DNA of 64,000 nucleotides. Origin: Candidatus Woesearchaeota archaeon. GTDB taxonomy: Archaea > Nanobdellota > Nanobdellia > Woesearchaeales > JAFGLG01. Shown here piece after piece: positions 7,319 through 16,513 of this stretch (the first letter of the stretch is position 1; each line of letters starts with the position of its first letter). The translations under genes and the position numbers were made by a program. The notes under the pieces were generated by a model that saw only the letters and a program-made list of their open reading frames with translations, did not search any database and was not told where the DNA came from. The stretch lies in the NCBI GenBank assembly GCA_016928155.1, contig JAFGLG010000007.1, positions 184,973 through 248,972 on the forward strand, given 5' to 3'.

Positions 7319-8506
7319 ATGCGAGGAACAATAGAAAAAACAGGAAAGATAAGAAAGACAGGCAATAGTGGAGGCATTGGAAAAACAGAGAAGATAGGAA
7401 AAATAGTATATCTCTGCCCATACTATGGACAGATTGGTGGGATGCAGAAAGTAGCTCAAGTCATCCATGAAAGAGCAGGCATAGACTCCATGATGATCAC
7501 ATGTGACAGCAAATACCCCGCCAGCAAATCCTGCGAAACCAAATCAAAATCTGTTGTAAATCTAAGATCCTTCAGGATGTTCAGCTCACCGATATGCCCT
7601 ATGCTTCTTCCAGCGCTTTTCAGGCATGCGAAAAGGAATGATATTCTCCATGTGCATGTAGCGCAAGCTTTTTTTCCAGAGATGGCATGGATCTACAGCA
7701 AGATCACAAAGCATCTTTACATAGCCCACTTCCATATAGATGTCAAAAGATCAGGATTTTTCGGGATCATGATAGGGCTCTACAAAAAAATAATATTGCA
7801 AAAAGTGCTGGCTGGAGCAGCAAGAATAATAGTGCCGACAGCAGCTTATCAGAGATTCCTTGAGGATCACTACAGAATCCCAAAACAGAAGATAATTGTG
7901 ATACCGAACGGCACAGACATCTCTGAATTCATGCCAAGCCAGAGAAGAGGGAAGAGATTCCTCTTTGTAGGGAGGCTTGCCCACCAGAAGAACATCCCGC
8001 TCCTGCTTGACGCCTTCAAAGAATTCCAGATGATGCGGGAAGGATACAGACTTTCGCTCGTCGGATCAGGACGACTGGAAAGCGAACTAAAAGAGAAAGC
8101 AAGAAGAGAAGGCATACAAAATGTGGATTTCAAGGGAGAGATGAAAGGCAAGGAGCTCTGCGATGAATATCATGATGCTGATTATTTCATACTCACATCC
8201 CATGCAGAATCATTCGGCATTGTCTGCACAGAAGCAATGGCATCAGGACTGCCGATGGTGCTTGTCAGGCTCCCCGAGCTGGAGGAGGCGACAAAGAGGA
8301 ATGCATTATTCGCTGAACATGATGCCAAAAGCATCGCTGCTGCCATGATCAGGATCACAGACGACAGAGAACTATGCCGAGGACTTGTAGATAACGGCCT
8401 CAGGATAGCATCACAATATGACTGGAGTTCCATCCTGCCAGAATATGAAAAAGAATATGGAAGGCTGCATCAAGAGTTTTTTGAACATCCAAACCAGGCA
8501 CGATAA
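7319..8506 (+). CDS. Glycosyltransferase family 4
   Basis: 395 aa with a GT-B fold. The N-terminal half has YLCPYYGQIGGMQKVA; the C-terminal half has FVGRLAHQKNIPLLLDAF and the donor-binding ESFGIVCTEAMASGLPMV. GT4 enzymes transfer sugars from nucleotide donors to glycans or lipids. The frame extends up to 7256, but GAGGG lies 5 nt before ATG 7319, so I use that start. The first 30 residues are low-complexity Gly/Lys and may be partly untranslated. The 3' end overlaps the opposite-strand gene by 37 nt. Confidence 0.88.
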   Translation: MRGTIEKTGKIRKTGNSGGIGKTEKIGKIVYLCPYYGQIGGMQKVAQVIHERAGIDSMMITCDSKYPASKSCETKSKSVVNLRSFRMFSSPICPMLLPALFRHAKRNDILHVHVAQAFFPEMAWIYSKITKHLYIAHFHIDVKRSGFFGIMIGLYKKIILQKVLAGAARIIVPTAAYQRFLEDHYRIPKQKIIVIPNGTDISEFMPSQRRGKRFLFVGRLAHQKNIPLLLDAFKEFQMMREGYRLSLVGSGRLESELKEKARREGIQNVDFKGEMKGKELCDEYHDADYFILTSHAESFGIVCTEAMASGLPMVLVRLPELEEATKRNALFAEHDAKSIAAAMIRITDDRELCRGLVDNGLRIASQYDWSSILPEYEKEYGRLHQEFFEHPNQAR

Positions 8507-9129
8507 TTCTCATTCAGCTGGATATGCGCAGCCTGAAGAACGTTCGTATCAATTCCTGACCTGGCAAGCTCTTCCATGCCTGTCATTATGTATCCATGGG
8601 TCTCATCATCAAGCACGTCGGGATGATAACAGCCCCAAGTGAGAAGGCCTTGATGGATCCTAGCGATGACATCCACTGGCACTGAACAGACAATTTTCAT
8701 AGCTGCTTTCTTATAGTCAGGTCTGGTGTAGAAGAAAGCATGGGCGATCTCATGATCAAGGACATCGGGAGAGACTTCCCCATGGGTGCCGATCAGGTAG
8801 AAGCGCTTGTCACGCAAAGCCTCAAACTCCCCTAAAAGAAGCTTTTCCTTGTCTGATAAAGGATCAAAACGACCTGCATAGAAAGGGTCAAGTATGTGTG
8901 AGGGTATGTTGAATCCGAACCATTGCTCATGATAAGTGAATCTGCCTGTTGCCTTAGCAAGAGGAGAATGCTCCATATACCAATCTGTGAACTCTTCAAG
9001 GGAAAAGAATTTACCCCTGAAATGTGCAGAATCATGATGCTCCTGGAATCTCAGGAAAGTGGAAGAGAGCTCATACTGATCAGGAAAACTAAGGTGGAAT
9101 ATATCCCTCAGAATCTCATTGACTTCCAT
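8470..9129 (-). CDS. Hypothetical protein with HEXXH motif
   Basis: 219 aa, not assigned to a named family. The clearest feature is VLDHEIAHAFFY near residue 137, an HEXXH zinc-binding motif of the zincin metallopeptidase type, plus later acidic residues (DVLDDETH) that could supply a third ligand. It has no signal peptide, so it would be cytoplasmic. A TATA-like TTTTTTATATTCG lies about 29 nt before ATG 9129, which makes that start likelier than the in-frame ATG at 9144. Confidence 0.6.
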   Translation of the reverse strand: MEVNEILRDIFHLSFPDQYELSSTFLRFQEHHDSAHFRGKFFSLEEFTDWYMEHSPLAKATGRFTYHEQWFGFNIPSHILDPFYAGRFDPLSDKEKLLLGEFEALRDKRFYLIGTHGEVSPDVLDHEIAHAFFYTRPDYKKAAMKIVCSVPVDVIARIHQGLLTWGCYHPDVLDDETHGYIMTGMEELARSGIDTNVLQAAHIQLNENYRAWFGCSKNS

Positions 9130-9174
9130 CCAATACCTGATCATTATCGAATATAAAAAATTAATTGAAAAAAA

Positions 9175-9378
9175 TCACTTTTTCTTCTTATCGGCCTTCG
9201 GGTTGCACATCGGACAGCATGATGTGCCCAGCATAGCAAGCCCAGCAAGGACAAATGCGACAGTCCACCATCTTATGCCCCACATCGACCAGACCCCCAG
9301 GTCAACCAGCAAGAAAAGGACACCAAATATCAATAGAAGCCAGCCACCTAATTTTGCACATTTCTCACAGCACATCAT
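9175..9378 (-). CDS. Small two-helix membrane protein
   Basis: 67 aa. CEKC at the N-terminus, two hydrophobic helices (about 10-27 and 37-52), CCPMC before a lysine-rich tail. The paired cysteines at both ends could bind metal on the cytoplasmic side. No family is recognised. GAGGTGAG precedes ATG 9378, and three TATA-like repeats lie immediately upstream. Confidence 0.7.
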   Translation of the reverse strand: MMCCEKCAKLGGWLLLIFGVLFLLVDLGVWSMWGIRWWTVAFVLAGLAMLGTSCCPMCNPKADKKKK

Positions 9379-9381
9379 CTC

Positions 9382-9450
9382 ACCTCTTTTAATAAATCTG
9401 TACGCTTCTTTTTAATAAATCCATACACTTCTTTTTAATAAATCCATTAA
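9382..9450 (-). repeat. Triplicated promoter-like repeat
   Basis: Three copies of a roughly 24-bp unit that reads ATGGATTTATTAAAAAGAAG on the minus strand. Each carries TTTATTAAAA, a plausible TATA element. The copy nearest the gene has diverged so that it now contains the ribosome-binding site GAGGTGAG. Confidence 0.75.
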
Positions 9451-9594
9451 TTAACACAACTCCTGAACATTCATCTGTCACAGATAAATACCTGTGCTGG
9501 TTTAAAAATGTTATCAGAACCTCATCCCATACCGCAGTCCATGCCGGAAGTCTGCATCACAGGTAGATTTAAATATACAAGCCTAAAAAATGGG

Positions 9595-11100
9595 ATGATG
9601 CAAAAAGGGTTTGACACTGAACTGTATCTTGCACAACAGACCAAACGGATCATCGAAAGGGTCAACAGGTTTGAAAAACTGTATCTCGAGTTCGGCGGGA
9701 AACTGCTTTATGACTACCATGCGTCCAGGGTTCTCCCTGGCTACAAAGCGACCACCAAGATAGACCTCCTGAAAAAGCTCGGAGAAATAGAGATAATATA
9801 CTGCGTCGGCGCCAAGGATATCAATAAAGGCAGGATAAGGGGAGACTTCGGGCTGACATATGACAATCAGACCTTAAAAGACATCGCCGACCTTAAGGAG
9901 CTCGGTCTTGAGGTATCAGCAGTCGTCATAACAAGATACCAGGGAGAGCATTCAGCTGACAAATTCAAGAGGAGGCTGGAGAACCATGGGATCAGGGCTT
10001 ATTTCCACACAGAGATTGAAGGATACCCTCATGATATGGACAAAGTGATAAAGGGCTATGAGAGCCAGGAATATGTCCACACAAGACAAAAGCTTATCAT
10101 CGTGACAGGCGCCGGAGGAGGCTCAGGCAAGATGGCATTCTGCATGAGCCAGATCTACAACGAGAGACGACACGGCATCAAGACAGGCTTCTCCAAGTTC
10201 GAATCATTCCCGATATGGAACCTTCCGCTCGACCACCCGATAAATGTCGCATATGAGGCTGCGACAGCAGACCTGCTGGATGTGAACATGATAGACCCAT
10301 TCCACAAGGAAGCATACGGGATCGATTCTGTAAATTACAACAGGGACATAGAGAACTTCGACATACTGAAATCGATAATGGGCAGGATCACAGGCGCAAA
10401 AGATGCATTCGGGTTCAAGTCCCCAACTGATATGGGAGTCAATGCGCTCAAGGAAGGGATAACCGATGAAGAAGTCTGCAAGGAAGCAGCCAGACAGGAG
10501 ATAATAAGGAGATACTTCAGGTATCACAGAGAGAAGGTCGATGGGATCCAGAGCCAGGACACGCTGGACCAGATGGAGAAGATAATGGCAAAGGTCAATG
10601 TGAAGCCGGAAGACAGGCTGGTCGTGATTGCAGCAAGAGAGGCCCAACAAGAGGCAAAGCAGAGCGGCAAGGGGTACAAAGATGTCTATTGCGGGGCAGC
10701 AGTACAGCTCGAGGACGGCACAATCGTGAAGGGGAAGAACTCATCCCTCCTCCATGCGGAATCAGCTGCGATAATCAATGCAGTCAAGCACATGGCGAAG
10801 ATACCGGACAAGATCGACCTCCTGAGCCCTGAAATCATCAAGACGATCTCACACATGAAGAACCATCTCCTCAACAAGAAATCAAGCAGCCTAAATGTCG
10901 ATGAGACCCTTGTGGCCCTTGCAATAAGCTCAACAACGAACCCCACAGCAAAAGAGGCCCTCATGAGGCTCAAAGAGCTGCGCGGATGCGAGATGCATGT
11001 CACTCATATGCCAAAGCATGGAGATGAGGCAGGACTCATGAGGCTCAGCATGAACATCACTACAGACGCCAAGCTTTCCACCCTGTCAGGTTTTGACTGA
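9595..11100 (+). CDS. DUF1846 family protein
   Basis: About 501 aa. It matches the DUF1846 family in length and in MQKGFDTELYLAQQTKRI (N-terminus), IIVTGAGGGSGKMAFCMSQ (about 197-215) and the conserved MGVNALKEGITDEEVCKEA. The family is mostly bacterial (Firmicutes) and its function is unknown; the central GAGGGSGK resembles a nucleotide-binding loop. The frame is open from 9508, but TTTAAATATAC lies 25 nt before ATG 9595, so a leaderless start at 9595 or 9598 is preferred. Confidence 0.88.
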   Translation: MMQKGFDTELYLAQQTKRIIERVNRFEKLYLEFGGKLLYDYHASRVLPGYKATTKIDLLKKLGEIEIIYCVGAKDINKGRIRGDFGLTYDNQTLKDIADLKELGLEVSAVVITRYQGEHSADKFKRRLENHGIRAYFHTEIEGYPHDMDKVIKGYESQEYVHTRQKLIIVTGAGGGSGKMAFCMSQIYNERRHGIKTGFSKFESFPIWNLPLDHPINVAYEAATADLLDVNMIDPFHKEAYGIDSVNYNRDIENFDILKSIMGRITGAKDAFGFKSPTDMGVNALKEGITDEEVCKEAARQEIIRRYFRYHREKVDGIQSQDTLDQMEKIMAKVNVKPEDRLVVIAAREAQQEAKQSGKGYKDVYCGAAVQLEDGTIVKGKNSSLLHAESAAIINAVKHMAKIPDKIDLLSPEIIKTISHMKNHLLNKKSSSLNVDETLVALAISSTTNPTAKEALMRLKELRGCEMHVTHMPKHGDEAGLMRLSMNITTDAKLSTLSGFD

Positions 11101-11155
11101 TTCTTTCGGAATAAATTTCGAAATAAATATAAACTATCATCATATGATATCTTCA

Positions 11156-11635
11156 ATGCCGAAGATAAACCATTCAGTAAAGAAAGGGGTGAGTTTTGGA
11201 CTCACTTCAGGCATTGTAACAACACTGGGCCTGATGGTGGGGCTGAATTCAGGGACCCATGCGCGCAATGTCGTGCTTGGAGGGATCCTCATCATAGCAG
11301 TCGCAGATGCGATGTCAGATGCATTCGGGATACATATCTCTGAAGAGGCTGAGTTCCATCACACGCAAAAAGAGATATGGCAATCCACACTGGCCACTTT
11401 CATCTCAAAACTGATCCTTGCCTCGACATTTGCAGTGCCGATACTCCTGGCTGACCTGCAGATCGCTGTAATCATGAACATACTGTGGGGCTTCTTCCTG
11501 ATAATAATCATGAGCCTCTATATCGCCAAGCACCAGAAGATAAGCAAGTGGCATGTGCTCACCGAGCATATCTCAATCACTGCTCTGGTGATCGTGGTGA
11601 CATATTTTCTGGGTGCATGGGTAGCCACCTTATAA
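11156..11635 (+). CDS. VIT1/CCC1-like metal transporter
   Basis: About 159 aa with four or five membrane segments. KKGVSFGLTSGIVTTLGLMVGL at the start and the following VADAMSDAFGIHISEEAE helix resemble VIT/CCC1 iron-manganese transporters. The family exports or sequesters Fe2+ or Mn2+. A TATA-like aaatataaa lies about 27 nt before ATG 11156, so the upstream in-frame extension to 11093, which overlaps the end of the DUF1846 gene, is probably not translated. Confidence 0.8.
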   Translation: MPKINHSVKKGVSFGLTSGIVTTLGLMVGLNSGTHARNVVLGGILIIAVADAMSDAFGIHISEEAEFHHTQKEIWQSTLATFISKLILASTFAVPILLADLQIAVIMNILWGFFLIIIMSLYIAKHQKISKWHVLTEHISITALVIVVTYFLGAWVATL

Positions 11636-11766
11636 TATAAAACCCAAAGCTGAGTTCTCAGCCTTCAAAATGCCAAAATCTCAGTGGATATCCCGGCAAA
11701 TTTCAGCAATACTTATAAATCATATCTGATTATAAACTTGTATCATAATGATTGAGAGGGGCAGTC

Positions 11767-11826
11767 ATGAAAAAAAAGGGGGAAAGACAATTTTTCTTAG
11801 AATCACTGAGAGGTAGGTATAAATGA
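11767..11826 (+). CDS. Short leader ORF overlapping rpiB
   Basis: A 19-codon ORF, MKKKGERQFFLESLRGRYK, preceded by GAGAGGGG. Its stop overlaps the rpiB start in an ATGA arrangement (11823-11826), which points to translational coupling. It is too short to be recognised and may act only in cis. Confidence 0.45.
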   Translation: MKKKGERQFFLESLRGRYK

Positions 11827-12269
11827 AGGCTTTTCTTGGTGCAGACCATGGAGGCTTCAGGCTAAAAGAGAGGATCAAGGAACTCTTGACAGGCCAGAAA
11901 ATCAACTTTGAGGACTTAGGGCCATACTCGCACGATCCAGAAGACGACTATGTAGATTATGCAGTCAAGGTTGCAGAAATGGTCAGGAAAACAGAAGGAT
12001 CATTCGGCATACTAATCTGCAAGTCAGGGACAGGCATGGCATTAGCAGCGAACAAGATCAAAGGCATAAGAGCAGCCAAATGCACAGATGCCTATACTGC
12101 TAGGATGGCAAGGAGAGATGAGGATGCAAATGTCCTTGCACTCCGAAGCGAGAACACAAGCCCCAGACTGACCAAAAAGATCATCCTTACATTCCTTAAG
12201 ACAAAGCCAAGCGATGCAAAGAGACATAAACGGAGACTTGACAAGATAAAAAGGCTTGAAAAGAGTTGA
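11823..12269 (+). CDS. rpiB: Ribose-5-phosphate isomerase B
   Basis: 148 aa. RpiB/LacAB fold with GADHGGF at the N-terminus, the active-site CKSGTGMALAANK (about 66) and DAYTARMARRDEDANVLALRS. It interconverts ribose-5-phosphate and ribulose-5-phosphate. The C-terminus is Lys/Arg rich. First enzyme gene of a sugar-phosphate operon; GAGAGGTAGGT precedes the ATG. Confidence 0.93.
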   Translation: MKAFLGADHGGFRLKERIKELLTGQKINFEDLGPYSHDPEDDYVDYAVKVAEMVRKTEGSFGILICKSGTGMALAANKIKGIRAAKCTDAYTARMARRDEDANVLALRSENTSPRLTKKIILTFLKTKPSDAKRHKRRLDKIKRLEKS

Positions 12270-12312
12270 ATCAGACCTGAATAAAAAGATCCGGAACAAA
12301 AAGGCTTGAAAA

Positions 12313-12957
12313 ATGAAGGACAGACTATTGTTTTCAGTGATCGCCAAGGACCAGAAAGAGCTAGATGAATCCTTCAGGCAGATGAAGGACCACATCGACG
12401 CATTCCAGCTTGATATCATGGACGGAAAATGCGTCGAGAACACATCACTGGACTTCGATTTCGATATTCCTGAATCCGACGGCGTCCTTGAGGCTCACCT
12501 GATGGTGCAATACCCTCTCAGATGGCTTGACAAGCTGCCCGACAGAGTAAGCATAATCATATTCCACGTCGAATGCTCAGAAGACACAGAATATGTGATT
12601 GATAGAATCAGATCACGGGGCAAGAAAGCAGGCATAGCAATATGCCCCAGCACACACCTCAACACAATAGAGCCTTATCTCAGCAAAGTGGACCTTGTCC
12701 TCATAATGACAGTAAAGCCAGGAAGATACGGCTCCAAGTTCATCGAGGAGACACTCAGCAAAGTAAAGACACTGAGATCCAAGCATCCCGATCTCATCAT
12801 TGAAGTTGACGGGGGGATCGATCCAGAAACCCTCAGGCTTGCTAAGCAGGCAGGCGCAAACAGATTCATTTCAGGATCCTACCTGAAGAAATCAGACGAC
12901 AAAGCAAAAGCGGTCCAGGCTCTTCAGAGGATAATCAGGGGTGATACACATAATTGA
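12313..12957 (+). CDS. rpe: Ribulose-phosphate 3-epimerase
   Basis: 214 aa TIM barrel. Metal/active-site motifs seen: FQLDIMDGKCVENTS, EAHLMVQYPLRW, MTVKPGRYGSKFIEE and IEVDGGIDPETLRLAKQAGA. It converts ribulose-5-phosphate to xylulose-5-phosphate. The 5' flank repeats aaaaaggcttgaaaa from the rpiB 3' end. The 3' end overlaps tkt by 17 nt. Confidence 0.92.
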   Translation: MKDRLLFSVIAKDQKELDESFRQMKDHIDAFQLDIMDGKCVENTSLDFDFDIPESDGVLEAHLMVQYPLRWLDKLPDRVSIIIFHVECSEDTEYVIDRIRSRGKKAGIAICPSTHLNTIEPYLSKVDLVLIMTVKPGRYGSKFIEETLSKVKTLRSKHPDLIIEVDGGIDPETLRLAKQAGANRFISGSYLKKSDDKAKAVQALQRIIRGDTHN

Positions 12958-14788
12958 GAACAATCTACAGGAACTGGCGAAGTTGATACGATACTATATC
13001 CTCATCTCAACAACAGAAGCAGGAAGCGGGCATCCCAGCACATGCCTCTCTGCAGCTGATCTGATGACAAACCTGTTCTTTGACAGTCACCTGAAAGCAG
13101 ACCTGAACAGGCCAGGCAACCCAAACAATGACCGGATCATATTCTCAAAAGGGCATGCAGCGCCGCTTCTGTATTCGCTATATGCAGCAGCAGGCAAAGT
13201 CAGCGTAAAAGAACTGCTGAAGCTCAGGAAATTCAAGGGCCCGCTCGAAGGCCATCCGACACCTGCATTCAGATACACAGAAGCAGCAACAGGATCCCTC
13301 GGCCAGGGGCTCTCAATAGGCGTCGGCATGGCGCTAAATGCAAAATACCTGGACAAGCTCCCATACAAGACATTTGTGCTAATGGGGGACAGCGAGATGG
13401 CAGAAGGATCAGTATGGGAAGCAATGGCATTGGCATCCCATTATAAGCTGGACAATCTCATAGGCATAATCGATGTCAACAGGCTTGGGCAGAGAGGAGA
13501 GACATTATACGGCCACAGGATGAAGGAATACAAGAAGAAGGCTGCGAGCTTCGGATGGAAGCCGATCGTGATAGACGGGCACAACCCTGCCAAGATAAGC
13601 AAAGCCTTCAGGAAAGCCAGGAACTACACCGGAAAGCCAGTCATGATAATCGCGAAGACCATCAAAGGGAAAGGTGTCAGCTTCATAGAGGACAAAGAAG
13701 GATGGCATGGCAGAGCCCTCTCAAAGGATGAGCTCAAGCAAGCGCTTGAAGAGCTGGGACCAGTCAATCTCGAGATCATAGGGAAGGTCGAGATGCCTGA
13801 GAACCTCAAGCCTGACAGGACATTCAAGCCAAAGAAGGCTCCAAAAATGGTGTATAAAGAAAAAGAGCCTCTTGCCACCAGAAAGGCATATGGCCAGGCC
13901 CTTCTCAAGGCTGTTGAGAAATATCCTGACATCACAGTCCTTGATGCAGAGGTAAGCAATTCCACATATTCCTGCAAATTCAAGTATGAGTATCCGGAGC
14001 GCTTCTTCGAGATGTACATCGCAGAGCAGAACATGGCAGGAGCAGCACTCGGGCTCTCACTCAGGGGGAAGATACCATTTGTCTCGTCCTTTGCCGCATT
14101 CCTGACAAGGGCATATGACCAGATAAGGATGAGCCAATACTCAAAGGCCAACATCAAATTCGTGGGAAGCCATGCAGGAGTCTCTATAGGAGAAGATGGG
14201 GCATCGCAGATGGGGCTTGAGGACATCTCAATGTTCAGGTCAATCAACGGAAGCGTCATATTATACCCGTCAGATTCCATCTCGACAGAGAAGCTTGTAG
14301 AGGCAGCAGCCCGGCATAAAGGGAATGTGTACCTCAGGACCACAAGAGCAGACACGCCTGTGCTGTACAAGCCCAATGCAAATTTCAGGATAGGCGGATC
14401 AAAGACACTCAGGATAAGCAATAAAGACATGGTCACAGTGGTTGCAGCGGGGATAACACTCCACGAAGCCCTCGAGGCATACAAGGAATTCAGCCGCAGG
14501 AGAATAAAGATACGCGTGATCGATCTCTACAGCATCAAGCCGCTTGATGAAGAGACGCTAAAGAGGGCTGCCCGCAATACAGGGGCCATAATTGTGGTGG
14601 AGGACCATTACCCCGAGGGAGGGATAGGTGATGCAGTCAGGAGCGTTGTCGGCGACATATGCCCTGTGCACCATCTTGCAGTCAGCAGGCTCCCAAGATC
14701 AGGGAAACCCGGACAGCTCATGGATTATGAGGGCATATCCTCAAAAGCCATCATCAGGACAATCAGGAAGATCATAAAAAAAGGGTGA
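12941..14788 (+). CDS. tkt: Transketolase (single chain)
   Basis: 615 aa, full bacterial-like length, whereas many archaea split transketolase into two subunits. The N-terminal TPP domain has STTEAGSGHPSTCLS and GDSEMAEGSVWEA ... DVNRLGQ. The pyrimidine domain has EQNMAGAALGLSLRG. The C-terminal domain begins about residue 485. It starts with GTG at 12941 inside the rpe 3' end, which implies coupling. It transfers two-carbon units between xylulose-5-phosphate and aldose phosphates. Confidence 0.93.
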   Translation: MIHIIENNLQELAKLIRYYILISTTEAGSGHPSTCLSAADLMTNLFFDSHLKADLNRPGNPNNDRIIFSKGHAAPLLYSLYAAAGKVSVKELLKLRKFKGPLEGHPTPAFRYTEAATGSLGQGLSIGVGMALNAKYLDKLPYKTFVLMGDSEMAEGSVWEAMALASHYKLDNLIGIIDVNRLGQRGETLYGHRMKEYKKKAASFGWKPIVIDGHNPAKISKAFRKARNYTGKPVMIIAKTIKGKGVSFIEDKEGWHGRALSKDELKQALEELGPVNLEIIGKVEMPENLKPDRTFKPKKAPKMVYKEKEPLATRKAYGQALLKAVEKYPDITVLDAEVSNSTYSCKFKYEYPERFFEMYIAEQNMAGAALGLSLRGKIPFVSSFAAFLTRAYDQIRMSQYSKANIKFVGSHAGVSIGEDGASQMGLEDISMFRSINGSVILYPSDSISTEKLVEAAARHKGNVYLRTTRADTPVLYKPNANFRIGGSKTLRISNKDMVTVVAAGITLHEALEAYKEFSRRRIKIRVIDLYSIKPLDEETLKRAARNTGAIIVVEDHYPEGGIGDAVRSVVGDICPVHHLAVSRLPRSGKPGQLMDYEGISSKAIIRTIRKIIKKG

Positions 14789-14789
14789 T

Positions 14790-15602
14790 ATGATGAGAAT
14801 ATTCATTGATTCAGCAGAGATAGAAGAGATAAAGAAAGCGAAGAGCTACGGAGTCATGGACGGTGTCACAACAAACCCTTCACTCATAAAGAAAGCTGTT
14901 GAAGCGAGAAAGAAAGTCAACATGAGCAGATACATAAGCGAGCTGCTGAATGTGGCCAAGGGCACCCCTGTGAGCCTTGAAGTCATCGGGACCAACTACA
15001 AAGACATGGTTGCAGAAGGGAAATTCATCCATGAGAAATTCGACAAGGTAGCAGGGAATGTGTGCATCAAGATCCCGGTGAATCCATCCTTCTCACCAGC
15101 AGACACAAGGCATTTCCATGGGCTGAGAGCGACAAGGACACTGGTCAAAGCAGGGATCCCAGTCAATTCAACACTGATATTCACGCCAGAGCAGGCTTTG
15201 CTGGCAGCGAAAGCAGGAGCATCTTATGTGAGCCCTTTCGCAGGCCGTATCGATGACCACATCAGGCAGAAGAACAGAATGAGATTCGACAAGAGCGCTT
15301 ATTTCCCTGAAGAGGGTCTTGAGAAAGCGAAATTCAAGGATGACAACGGCATCGTATCAGGCATAGACCTCGTTGAGCAGTGCGCAGAGATACTTGGGTA
15401 TTATGACTTCCCAACCCAAGTGCTGGCAGCAAGCCTGAGGAACACAAGGCAGGTCAGGGAGGCAGCCCTTGTCGGCGCAGATGTGGCAACACTGCCCTTC
15501 GATGTCATAGAAAAGCTGCTTCATCATCACAAGACATTCGAAGGCATGCAGAAATTCACAAAAGACATAGTGCCGGAATACCAGAAACTGCTGAGGGGAT
15601 AA
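14790..15602 (+). CDS. tal: Transaldolase
   Basis: 270 aa TIM barrel of the TalC/MipB type. DGVTTNPSLIKKA near residue 24, the Schiff-base lysine in VCIKIPVNP (about 93), STLIFTPEQALLAAKAGASY and SPFAGRIDD are all present. It moves the dihydroxyacetone unit between sugar phosphates. Its start is one base after the tkt stop, with GGGTGAT as ribosome-binding site. It carries an insertion around residues 170-190 compared with the short fructose-6-phosphate aldolases. Confidence 0.92.
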   Translation: MMRIFIDSAEIEEIKKAKSYGVMDGVTTNPSLIKKAVEARKKVNMSRYISELLNVAKGTPVSLEVIGTNYKDMVAEGKFIHEKFDKVAGNVCIKIPVNPSFSPADTRHFHGLRATRTLVKAGIPVNSTLIFTPEQALLAAKAGASYVSPFAGRIDDHIRQKNRMRFDKSAYFPEEGLEKAKFKDDNGIVSGIDLVEQCAEILGYYDFPTQVLAASLRNTRQVREAALVGADVATLPFDVIEKLLHHHKTFEGMQKFTKDIVPEYQKLLRG

Positions 15603-15603
15603 G

Positions 15604-16494
15604 ATGGAAGAGAGATACCCGGATCTTGACGATGTTGTATTGGGCGCCCTCAATCTATTCACCCAGAAGAAGCTTCCCAGACTGACTCCGGGGAGATTCA
15701 GGCGACCGCTTGTGGTCGGGAGCGGCAATGCAGCTGTGACAGGGAAGATACTCTTCAGGGATCAGGATGCAGTGTTTGCAGATGAGAGCACATACCTGGA
15801 CAGGCTGAAGGCAGCAAAAGGAATAGACGGAGCCATACTGATATCAGCAAGCGGCGGAAAGCATGCACCGATAATCGCGAAAGAGCTCAGGAAGCGGAAG
15901 ATCATGACTGTGCTGATCACGAACAACAGGCATGCTGAAGCAAAGCCGTTAGTGGACAGATGCCTTGTCTATCCGAAACAGACAGAGCCATACACATACA
16001 ACACATCAACCTACATGGGCATGATGCTGTCATCTTCCAAGGAGGATCCAGGGAAGATATTGAGGCATATCAAGAAAAATATCGATCCAAAGATACCTAA
16101 AAACCTCTCAAAGTACAATGCATTTTTCATAATTGTCCCAGATGAGTTCGACGCTATCAGGGAGATGTTCCTGACAAAATTCAGCGAGCTGTTCGGACCG
16201 ATGGTCAATGGGAGGGTCTTCACACCTGAGCAGACAAAGCATGCAAAGACAGTCATCCCTTCCGGCAAGGAGCTGTTCATAAGCATCGGATATGACAATA
16301 AAAATTTTGGCACAAATAGGCTTGATCTTCCATTGCCAAAGGGTGCGGGGCACGCGACAGTGATGGCAGTCGGCTATTATGTCATAGGCAAGATACAGAA
16401 GCAGCACACACCATACTTCAAGCATTATATTGAAAAGTACTGCAGAGCCACATCCAAGGTCTTCGGGTCGACAATAAAACCGATTGTGGATTAG
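15604..16494 (+). CDS. SIS-domain sugar-phosphate isomerase-like protein
   Basis: 296 aa. AILISASGGKHAPIIAKELRKRK (residues about 77-99) is a SIS domain, followed by a second Rossmann-like half. The family includes phosphoglucose/phosphomannose isomerases and hexulose isomerases. Position as the last gene of the rpiB-rpe-tkt-tal cluster suggests it isomerises a hexose or pentose phosphate produced there, for example linking fructose-6-phosphate to another hexose phosphate. The substrate is an inference. GAGGGGATAAG precedes the ATG. Confidence 0.75.
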   Translation: MEERYPDLDDVVLGALNLFTQKKLPRLTPGRFRRPLVVGSGNAAVTGKILFRDQDAVFADESTYLDRLKAAKGIDGAILISASGGKHAPIIAKELRKRKIMTVLITNNRHAEAKPLVDRCLVYPKQTEPYTYNTSTYMGMMLSSSKEDPGKILRHIKKNIDPKIPKNLSKYNAFFIIVPDEFDAIREMFLTKFSELFGPMVNGRVFTPEQTKHAKTVIPSGKELFISIGYDNKNFGTNRLDLPLPKGAGHATVMAVGYYVIGKIQKQHTPYFKHYIEKYCRATSKVFGSTIKPIVD

Positions 16495-16513
16495 CAATGC
16501 TCCAGCTATGATG

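Noticed and set aside
13624-14484. A 286 aa minus-strand ORF across transketolase
   Set aside because: Antisense shadow of a strongly conserved gene with no start signals.
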